A DNA stretch of 64,000 nucleotides from a bacterium HR33. Lineage in GTDB: Bacteria; Gemmatimonadota; Gemmatimonadetes; Gemmatimonadales; GWC2-71-9. Location: NCBI GenBank assembly GCA_002923375.1, contig BEIJ01000005.1, positions 62,001-126,000 on the forward strand, read 5' to 3'. The position numbers were made by a program, and so were the translations under genes. Position 1 is the stretch's first letter, and every line of letters starts with the position of its first letter. This document shows, piece after piece, positions 57,785 to 64,000 of this stretch. The notes under the pieces were generated by a model. It saw only the letters and a program-made list of their open reading frames with translations, was not told where the DNA came from and searched no databases.

Positions 57785-57800
57785 GGGGTGGCGGAGGCGC

Positions 57801-57829
57801 TTGTTTTTTGGCCTGCGGGCCGATATACT
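57801..57829 (+). promoter_or_regulatory. Sigma-70-type promoter for the acidic-protein gene
   Basis: TTGTTT (57801-57806) and TATACT (57824-57829) are separated by exactly 17 bases. Transcription would start near 57836, giving a 5' leader of about 100 bases before the ATG at 57936. No riboswitch-like fold was recognised in that leader. Confidence 0.55.
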
Positions 57830-57935
57830 GGCGCGGCATTGGGTGGCTTAGAGGACTGCTAACCGTTCGGCTTTCAAGCAAATGGGATTTTGGGGTCATA
57901 GTTCGGTAACCTTCTATCCTAGCGGGGGAGGAGTC

Positions 57936-58172
57936 ATGTTGTCCTGGGAGACGTCGCTGTGGCTGCTCGAAGCGCGGCGGCGGCTAGACGAAGACGAGGA
58001 GGATTTCGAAGACTTCGACTTCGACGAGGACGAGGACTTCGAGGACGACGAGGACTACGACGACGAGGACTTCGAGGACGAGGACGAGTACGACGAGTAC
58101 GACGACCTCGAAGACGAGTTCGAGGAGGACGACTACGAACCGAGGCCTCGGCGTCGCAGGGACTGGGATTGA
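57936..58172 (+). CDS. Extremely acidic small protein
   Basis: The 78-residue protein starts after GGAGGAG with MLSWETSLWLLEARRR, then a stretch (about 18-68) in which 40 of 51 residues are Asp or Glu, regularly broken by Phe, Tyr or Leu and with no lysine, and ends in a basic patch (RPRRRRDWD). The coding DNA is visibly repetitive (gacgaggac units). No family is recognised. The strong ribosome site and the upstream promoter argue it is expressed. Possible roles are metal buffering beside the CDF gene or mimicry of nucleic acid; both are speculation. Confidence 0.8.
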   Translation: MLSWETSLWLLEARRRLDEDEEDFEDFDFDEDEDFEDDEDYDDEDFEDEDEYDEYDDLEDEFEEDDYEPRPRRRRDWD

Positions 58173-58316
58173 GTTTGCCGGGAAGCGGATGAAGGGTAGG
58201 GTCCGGCGCCGGGCCCGGGGTGCGGGTGTGCGCCGGGCGGTAGCGGGTGGGGCATCGAGGAGCTAAGTTGCATCAGGCGGCTGGCGACGCTCGGCGCCGG
58301 CCGCTAGGTGTTGCTG

Positions 58317-58390
<74 letters not shown>

Positions 58391-58409
58391 TGACAACGGC
58401 TGCCGAGAG

Positions 58410-58448
58410 TGCGCATGCGTTCGGAGAATGCATGCGCATTTGTTTTTT
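58410..58448 (+). terminator. Rho-independent terminator of tRNA-Ile
   Basis: TGCGCATGC (58410-58418) pairs perfectly with GCATGCGCA (58430-58438) across an 11-base loop and is followed by TTTGTTTTTT. This is the clearest intrinsic terminator in the window. Confidence 0.9.
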
Positions 58449-58470
58449 GGTATGCGCCGCGGCTTCGGTG

Positions 58471-58500
58471 TTGACTTTGTAGTACAAAGTACTTTATATT
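58471..58500 (+). promoter_or_regulatory. Promoter with embedded inverted repeat for the DUF4173 gene
   Basis: TTGACT (58471-58476) and TATATT (58495-58500) form a good sigma-70 promoter with an 18-base spacer (TTATAT gives 17). Within it, ACTTTGTA (58474-58481) and TACAAAGT (58483-58490) are a perfect inverted repeat around one base, followed by another ACTTT. A repressor bound there would block RNA polymerase; the regulator is not in the window. Confidence 0.75.
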
Positions 58501-58525
58501 AACTGCCACTTTGATTGGAGCGCCT

Positions 58526-59977
58526 ATGCGTCTTGCCCAAACCGTTTTGGCCTTCGGGGTAGGCGCTGCCCTGTTGGGCGACCTTCTCTTCCAAGACTCC
58601 GGTCTAGGCCTAAATCTCTTCCTCTGGCTAGCTCCGGTGCTTGCCGCCGGCTTGGGGTTTTACTACCGGAGCGGCGGGCGGGACCGCCGGCTGCCTTGGA
58701 TAGTCGCTCTCATGTTGTTTTTCGTTTGGTGCCTGGCATGGCGGGCGTCCCCATTTCTCCGTTTTTGGAATGTTGCAGCGATTCTCGCAGCCGCGATCCT
58801 CGCCGTGACCGCGCTCAGGTGCCGGCTGGGCCAGGCGTGGCTTCCGGACTACGTGAAAGGGGCGGTTCATCTGGCGGCGCGTATCGGGTTGGGAGCGATA
58901 GAGGCTGCCGCCGCAGTCTGGTCCGGAGGGAGCGAGTCTGCCATCGCTTCCCGGGTGCGGAAGGTAGGCGTCGGGTTGGTGCTGGCGGTACCGCTGTTCG
59001 TCGTCTTCGCGAGTCTGCTCGCGGAGGCGGATCCCCTATTCGAGAAATTCCTGGACGGCATTTTTTCCTGGCAGCCGTCCGAGTTTTTGGACCACGCTGC
59101 TCTGATCTTGGTCTTGGCGTGGATAGCGCTCGGTTGGTTGCGCTTGATGGTGGCTCCGCCACGGCCTGCCGAGGGAGGGCAGTGGAGGCTGCCCATCGCT
59201 CTGGGTCCGACGGAGGTGGGCATTCCTCTGGGAGTGCTGGCGCTGCTGCTGGCGGCTTTCGTAGGGCTGCAAAGCAGGTATCTCTTCGGGGGGGAAGCGG
59301 TGCTCCGTTCCAGCGGTTTGACTTACGCCGAGTTCGCCAGGCGGGGTTTTTTCGAGTTGGTTACCGTGGCGGCGCTGGTCGTCCCGCTGCTGTACGGGGC
59401 TCAATGGGTTTTGGACCGTACTGTTCGCGGAGCGGTGCAGAGTTTCCGAGCTTTGGCCTCCCTGCTGGGAGTTTTGGTGGCGCTGGTAATGGTTTCGGCG
59501 CTGGGCCGGATGCGGTTGTATGTGGAAGCCTACGGGCTCACCGAAGAGCGGCTGTACGCGGCGGTGTTCATGATCTGGATCGGTGTGGTGCTGGGGTGGT
59601 TCGTGCTGACCGAACTGCGCAGCCAGCAGCGGCGCTTCATGACCGGTGCGGTGGTGGCCGGATTCGCGGTTCTGGTTTTCCTCAACTTTCTGAATCCCGA
59701 CGGCCTGGTGGCCAAAGTCAATCTCGAGCGCGGCCTTTCGGGACAGGCGCTCGATGTGGAGTACCTGGGCCAGTTGAGTGCAGACGCCGTCCCCGCGGTG
59801 GCCGCGGCGTGGCCGCATTTGGACTCGAAGGCGCGGTGCGAACTTCGCCGCACCCTCTTCGCGCGCGCTGTCCCGGTTCGGGATTGGAGAGAATGGAATT
59901 GGGGTGTAGCCAGCGCCGCGCGAAGGGTCGGTGGTCTAGACGCCGACGATGGTTGCGAGGCAATACCCGCTCCGTAG
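58526..59977 (+). CDS. DUF4173-domain membrane protein
   Basis: The 483-residue protein has about 11 hydrophobic segments. The segment SGLTYAEFARRGFFELVTVAALV is characteristic of DUF4173, as is the loop LLAEADPLFEKFLDG. The C-terminal tail (about 400-483) is soluble with conserved-looking WREWNWG. Function of the family is unknown. ATG at 58526 is 6 bases after TTGGAG. The promoter just upstream contains a likely operator, so expression is probably conditional. Confidence 0.85.
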   Translation: MRLAQTVLAFGVGAALLGDLLFQDSGLGLNLFLWLAPVLAAGLGFYYRSGGRDRRLPWIVALMLFFVWCLAWRASPFLRFWNVAAILAAAILAVTALRCRLGQAWLPDYVKGAVHLAARIGLGAIEAAAAVWSGGSESAIASRVRKVGVGLVLAVPLFVVFASLLAEADPLFEKFLDGIFSWQPSEFLDHAALILVLAWIALGWLRLMVAPPRPAEGGQWRLPIALGPTEVGIPLGVLALLLAAFVGLQSRYLFGGEAVLRSSGLTYAEFARRGFFELVTVAALVVPLLYGAQWVLDRTVRGAVQSFRALASLLGVLVALVMVSALGRMRLYVEAYGLTEERLYAAVFMIWIGVVLGWFVLTELRSQQRRFMTGAVVAGFAVLVFLNFLNPDGLVAKVNLERGLSGQALDVEYLGQLSADAVPAVAAAWPHLDSKARCELRRTLFARAVPVRDWREWNWGVASAARRVGGLDADDGCEAIPAP

Positions 59978-60032
59978 TGCGTGTGCGCCGGGGCGCGCCA
60001 GCGGGCGGAACTGGTTCGAGCTGCGGACGTAG

Positions 60033-60320
60033 AATGCTGGGGATCTACAAGGGACCTTTGTCAATTCGTTCGGAAAGCGGTCGTTCGCCGCCGGAGTTCA
60101 GCGCACCCTGGCTCGAGAAGATGGCGGGGCCCTGACCTCTTTTGCAGCGTATCGTTTGGGCATCGTTTCGGGTTGCGACGAGCGCTTTCTCGCGGTTGCC
60201 GGCAAGATTCCGGCGCTTCCCATGGCGCAAGTGCTGGGCGGTATCGAAGCAGGGCGTGGCGGCATCGAGATCGGATACGCCGGTCTCGTTGCCACCCTCG
60301 CGCCGAGCTTCCGTTTTTGA
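60033..60320 (+). pseudogene. 5'-truncated remnant of an outer-membrane-like protein gene
   Basis: A frame with protein-like composition is open from just after a TAG at 60030 to a TGA at 60318 but has no usable start near its beginning. The translation includes GTFVNSFGKRSFAAGVQRTL, then YRLGIVSGCDERFLAVAGK and a final GYAGLVATLAPSFRF ending in Phe, the pattern of an outer-membrane beta-barrel C-terminus. The 5' part is missing, because the DUF4173 gene ends only 55 bases upstream. I interpret it as a decayed gene left by a deletion. The only in-frame ATG (60222) would give 32 residues. Confidence 0.55.
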
Positions 60321-60366
60321 CGCCCGCAGCTATGGGCCAGTCTCCTGGGACATCGGTTTTCGCCGT

Positions 60367-63300
60367 TTACGGACAGCCGTTGGCCTCATCGCACTCAGGA
60401 TCCACAGCCGGCAGCCCCAGTCGCCTCAGCTCCCGGTTGACCGCGGCAAGGTCGGTGGACCATACCTGGGCCAGACGGTCCAAGTATCCCTGAAGTTCAG
60501 CGCTCAGAATCTCGAAGATTTCCGGCATGTGGTTGGTGGGCCTGCCGTCGCCGCGTTCCACCATAGAGAGCAGGTTTGCCAGCCGGTTGTTCACCTTGAT
60601 GGGAAAGTTCAAGGGATCCTGATTGCTCTGGTTGCGCACCTGGTAGATGTTTTCCTCCACCGCCGAAGCGTTGGCCCGCAGGCGCTCGGCGGCGGAGCGC
60701 AACCGCCGGTCGTCGGATCGCTGCAGCCGGTCTTCCAGCTGCCGCTTTACCCGCCGGATCTCGATTACCGCGTTGTTGGCGTCGTTTACTCTATCCCGGA
60801 TGCGACGCGCGAACTGGTACTGGGCGTGCAAATCCTCGTCGGTGACATCCGTAATCCAAGGATTCCGCTTCACCACTACCGGAGCGGTCAGGGTGCGCCC
60901 GTCTGCGGTAAGGCGGAGGGTATAGCGTCCCGGCGGGGCCGAAGGAGCGTTGGCCTGCACTCCCCAGAGTATCATGCCGGGGAAAGCGACCCAGGGCTGG
61001 GTGCGCAGATCCCAGTGTACGTAGTTGAGTCCTGCCTTGACCGAGATGCGCTGCGGATAGAAACGTGCAGCCGGATCGGGAGGTCCTTCCCGCTCGCCCT
61101 CTCGCTGTTCCGCGGTGTCGGGCTCCCAGGTTCTGAGCACCGTACCGGTGGAGTCCAGCAGCTCGAGTAACACGCGATTCGGTTTCGACTTGAACCACCA
61201 GCTGAAAGTCACGCCCGGCCCGGATCGTATCGCCTCGGGAGGGTTGAAAAGCCAGGCGTCGGCGGCAAATCGTTCCGGCGAGGCCTGCCTTAGAGGGGCG
61301 ATGTTGTCCAGTACCCAGAACCCCCTGCCGTGGCTTGCGATCACCAATTCATTTTTCTCCACCACCAAGTCGACCACCGGTATGTCGGGGAGTCCCGGGT
61401 TGAGTTCCTGCCAGGAGGCGCCGTCGTCGTAGGAGATGTAAACCCCGTGCTGGGTTGCGGCATAGAGCAAGCCTCGCCGGTGGGGATCCTCTCGGACCGC
61501 GTGCACGTAGGCGTCGGGACGGATCCCGTTTACGATCTTGGTCCACGTCCTGCCGTAGTCGTTGGTCTTGAAGATGTACGGCGAGAGGTCGTTGAGGAGC
61601 GGGCGCTTGACCGCTATGTAGGCGGTGGCGTCGTCGAAGGCGGAGGCGTCGATCTGGCTTACGCGGCCGAATTCCGGCATATCCGGCGGCGTCACATTGG
61701 TCCAGGTGCGACCGCCGTCCCGGGTTACGTGCACCAGCCCGTCGTCCGAACCCACCCAGATGGTGTTTACGTTGATCTTGCCGGGCCCGACCGAGAAGAT
61801 AGTGGCGTAAACTTCGGGACCGTTCATGTCTCCCGTTATCGGACCGCCGGAGGGGCCCAGCGTTGCGGGATCGTGGCGTGTGAGGTCGCCGCTTATCGCG
61901 GTCCAGGTCTGTCCCCCGTCACGGGTCACCCACAATCTCTGGGATGACACGTAGAGAGTGCGAGGATCGACCGGGGAGAAGATGATGGGAAAAGTCCACT
62001 GCCACCGTTCCCGGATGTCCCGGGCCGGCTCGCCCGAGTAGAACCAGGGATAGGGGCTCACCTCCCGCGAAGTGCCCAGCCTCCGGTTGTACTTGTCGAC
62101 GTAGCGGCCGTTGTTCGCTCCGGAGTAGAAAATGTCGAAGTCCAGCGGGTCGGGAGCTATATATCCCGGTTCTCCTCCGCCCACGGGATAGGAAAGTGCC
62201 ATCGAACCGGCGGTGATGTCCTGGGAGCGCCTCCCTCGGCCTCGTCCGGGCGGCGTCCCGAATCCATAGACCCAGGCGTTGTAGTTGAACGGCGTGCAGA
62301 TGGTGGTGTTGTCCTGCTGAGCGCCGCAGACGTGGTAGGGGATGTGTTTGGTCGTGATCACGTGGTAGAACTGTCCCGTGGGGAAATCCTGGTCGGTCCA
62401 GCTCTGAGCCGTGTCTTTCGACACCGCTCCGCCGCCGTCGTTGCCCACCACCAGGTGGCCGGAGTCGTCGGGATCGATCCAAAGGTCGTGGAAGTCGCCG
62501 TGGGTGCCGCTGTTCACGGATGTGAGGGTTTTCCCCCCATCGGTGGAGCGGAAAATGCTCGTGTTCTGGATGTACACCACGTCGGGATCGTTGGGATCCG
62601 CGAAGACGTGGGTATAGTAGAAAGCCCGCTGGCGGATGGAGCGGCTGTTGTTGATGAGGGTCCAGGTAGCTCCGCCGTCTTCGCTCCGGTACAACCCTCC
62701 GTCAGGTTCGTTCTCGATCAGCGCGTATACCCGGTTGGAATTGGCACCCGAGACCGAGACCCCGATCTTCCCGATGAGTCCCCGGGGAAGACCGGGGTTG
62801 CGGGTGATTTCCGTCCAGGTCTCTCCCCCGTCGCTGCTCTTGAATAGGCCGCTACCCGGACCTCCGCTGGACATCTGGTATTCTTTCCGGTAGGCCTCCC
62901 ACAGAGCGGCGTAAATGACGTTGGGGTTGTTGCGGTCGATGGCGATGTCGATCCCTCCGGTCTTGTCGTCTCGGTAAAGCACCCTGCGCCAAGTGCGCCC
63001 GCCGTCGGTGCTCTTGTAGATCCCCCGCTCGGTACTGGGAGCGCTGTACTTGCCGAAGGAAGCTACGAAGACGATATCGGGATTGGTCGGGTGGATCCGG
63101 ATCTTGGAGATGGCGTGCGACTCCGAGAAGCCGACGTGAGTCCAGGTCTTGCCCCCGTCGGTGCTCTTGTACACGCCGTCTCCCGGCATGATGTTTCCCC
63201 GGATGCAAGATTCACCCGTTCCGATGAACACGATGTCGGGGTTTGTCTCGCTGACGGCTACGGCTCCCACCGAGGCGCTGCGTATTTGACCGTCGGTGAC

Positions 63301-63585
63301 TGGGAACCAGTTCTCGCCCCCGTCAGTGGTCTTCCACAGCCCGCCTCCCACCGCTCCGAAGTACGCCTCGTTGGGACGGCCCCTCACTCCGCTTACCGCT
63401 ATCGACCGCCCTCCCCGGTCGGGACCGATGTTGCGCCATCGATAGGCGGCCAGGATTGCGGAGTCCAGGACCACCGGGCGCAGCTGCGCCGCTCCCGCTC
63501 CCGTGGCGGGTTGCTGCGCCCAAAGAGCACTCCAGCTGAACAGTGTCGTTGCCAGTGCTGCCGGAAGAAGAATCTGCCGTTTCAT
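60367..63585 (-). CDS. Exported VPS10/sortilin-type BNR (Asp-box) propeller protein
   Basis: The 1072-residue protein has a signal peptide (MKRQILLPAALATTLFSWSALWAQ) and a beta-propeller body with ten Asp-box-like repeats (for example TTDGGENW, STDGGKTW, STDGGRTW, SSDGGETW, SEDGGATW, TRDGGQTW, NDYGRTW, YDDGASW) between about residues 65 and 730. The C-terminal 300 residues include a beta-sandwich and a helical region (about 900-1040). These proteins are often annotated as glycosyl hydrolases, but sialidase catalytic residues were not identified. ATG at 63585 follows GGAAAGGTG. It is 29 bases downstream of the PQQ-type gene. Confidence 0.9.
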   Translation of the reverse strand: MKRQILLPAALATTLFSWSALWAQQPATGAGAAQLRPVVLDSAILAAYRWRNIGPDRGGRSIAVSGVRGRPNEAYFGAVGGGLWKTTDGGENWFPVTDGQIRSASVGAVAVSETNPDIVFIGTGESCIRGNIMPGDGVYKSTDGGKTWTHVGFSESHAISKIRIHPTNPDIVFVASFGKYSAPSTERGIYKSTDGGRTWRRVLYRDDKTGGIDIAIDRNNPNVIYAALWEAYRKEYQMSSGGPGSGLFKSSDGGETWTEITRNPGLPRGLIGKIGVSVSGANSNRVYALIENEPDGGLYRSEDGGATWTLINNSRSIRQRAFYYTHVFADPNDPDVVYIQNTSIFRSTDGGKTLTSVNSGTHGDFHDLWIDPDDSGHLVVGNDGGGAVSKDTAQSWTDQDFPTGQFYHVITTKHIPYHVCGAQQDNTTICTPFNYNAWVYGFGTPPGRGRGRRSQDITAGSMALSYPVGGGEPGYIAPDPLDFDIFYSGANNGRYVDKYNRRLGTSREVSPYPWFYSGEPARDIRERWQWTFPIIFSPVDPRTLYVSSQRLWVTRDGGQTWTAISGDLTRHDPATLGPSGGPITGDMNGPEVYATIFSVGPGKINVNTIWVGSDDGLVHVTRDGGRTWTNVTPPDMPEFGRVSQIDASAFDDATAYIAVKRPLLNDLSPYIFKTNDYGRTWTKIVNGIRPDAYVHAVREDPHRRGLLYAATQHGVYISYDDGASWQELNPGLPDIPVVDLVVEKNELVIASHGRGFWVLDNIAPLRQASPERFAADAWLFNPPEAIRSGPGVTFSWWFKSKPNRVLLELLDSTGTVLRTWEPDTAEQREGEREGPPDPAARFYPQRISVKAGLNYVHWDLRTQPWVAFPGMILWGVQANAPSAPPGRYTLRLTADGRTLTAPVVVKRNPWITDVTDEDLHAQYQFARRIRDRVNDANNAVIEIRRVKRQLEDRLQRSDDRRLRSAAERLRANASAVEENIYQVRNQSNQDPLNFPIKVNNRLANLLSMVERGDGRPTNHMPEIFEILSAELQGYLDRLAQVWSTDLAAVNRELRRLGLPAVDPECDEANGCP

Positions 63586-63614
63586 TGCACCTTTCCGAGG
63601 GTAAAAGGTTCAGT

Positions 63615-64000
63615 TTACGGAAGCGTCAAAGCCACCAGCGATCCGGGCATCGTCCGCCCGCCTATTGCCATCACTATGTATTGCTTTCCCTGGTGAAGAT
63701 ACGTCATGGGCGGCGCCTGGCTAGGCGCGGGAAGCTCGATTGTGGCCAAATGTTTGCCGGTGCGTTTGTCCACGGCGTGGAACAGCGGAGCTCCGCCCCG
63801 GCCCTCGCCGTACATGAGCAGCGTCTTGGTCACCAAGGCCGTAGCGTGGGATCCCTTGCCGGTGCGAGGGAGGCTCACTCCGCGAAGCAGCGGGTGGTTC
63901 TTGAGCTCCTCCGGCGTATCGCCGTTGGGGATCCACCACAGATGCTCCCCGGTGTTGAGGTCGATCGCCGTGATCCTGCCGTAAGGCGGCTTGAGCAGCG
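63615..64000 (-). CDS. PQQ-dependent quinoprotein dehydrogenase-like protein, C-terminal part
   Basis: The frame is open to the window edge, so only the last 128 codons are visible. The segment PPYGRITAIDLNTGEHLWWIPNGDTP is a PQQ-propeller blade, and PLFHAVDKRTGKHLATIELPA followed by MTYLHQGKQYIVMAIGG is the typical final blade of quinoprotein glucose/alcohol-type dehydrogenases. The N-terminus, cofactor ligands and any heme domain lie outside the window. The Asp-box gene follows 29 bases downstream on the same strand, suggesting co-transcription. The GTG at 63878 is internal, not the start. Confidence 0.88.
   Translation of the reverse strand, partial: LLKPPYGRITAIDLNTGEHLWWIPNGDTPEELKNHPLLRGVSLPRTGKGSHATALVTKTLLMYGEGRGGAPLFHAVDKRTGKHLATIELPAPSQAPPMTYLHQGKQYIVMAIGGRTMPGSLVALTLP

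Noticed and set aside
57836-57935. tRNA-Ser-like anticodon arm (GGACTGCTAACC) in the leader of the acidic-protein gene
   Set aside because: No acceptor, D or T arm can be assembled around it, so it is not a tRNA; it could be chance similarity.

Overview
The window reads as an ordinary chromosomal stretch of a GC-rich, Gram-negative-type (diderm) bacterium. The outer envelope is implied by a TolC-like channel, a GT9 heptosyltransferase-like enzyme, a SurA-like chaperone, a porin-like protein and several exported lipoproteins. Gene content (large exported Asp-box propeller proteins, M14 and M28 peptidases, a DUF4384 protein, ATP-type PEP carboxykinase, malic enzyme fused to a phosphotransacetylase-like domain) would suit Gemmatimonadota or a neighbouring phylum; this is inference from gene style, because no rRNA is present. 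I see no phage, insertion sequence, CRISPR array or rRNA. Genes are densely packed with many 4-nt stop/start overlaps and frequent GTG starts.

Layout. 1-3414: an edge-truncated uncharacterised protein, then a short leader ORF, a DUF488 gene and an NnrS-like membrane protein coupled by overlaps. 3678-5494: tRNA-Asn and an MFS transporter. 5509-8325: uvrA. 8462-11763: a flippase-like membrane protein and a triple-FHA/PP2C signalling pair. 11784-22723 (all minus strand): HD phosphohydrolase, pckA, malic enzyme, a metal ABC importer (permease, binding protein, outer-membrane protein, small Cys/His exported protein, no ATPase), alkaline phosphatase and endonuclease IV. 22897-30001: a TetR-controlled tripartite exporter operon like E. 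coli cecR-ybhGFSR but with its own TolC-like gene.

30008-38897 (minus strand) holds nine genes in which every junction is a 4-nt ATGA or GTGA overlap: lepA, GT9 glycosyltransferase, ROK kinase, PfkB kinase, a STAS-like/HATPase protein, a STAS-like/winged-helix protein, ftsE, ftsX and an EnvC-like protein with a degenerate LytM site. A partner-switch-like pair translated directly into the FtsEX-EnvC division/peptidoglycan module is the best candidate here for an undescribed regulatory system.

38977-43239: M14 and M28 exopeptidases and a DUF4384 protein. 43399-54285 (plus strand): DUF58 and BatA-like proteins, mfd, two parvulin-type chaperones, pdxA and a rhodanese-MBL fusion. 54298-57784: exported triple RidA-like protein, CNNM/CBS protein and a cation diffusion facilitator. 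57801-59977: an extremely acidic small protein, tRNA-Ile with a clear terminator, and a DUF4173 membrane protein behind a strong promoter containing a perfect inverted repeat. 60033-60320 is a 5'-truncated gene remnant. 60367-64000: a ten-Asp-box exported propeller protein downstream of an edge-truncated PQQ-type propeller protein.
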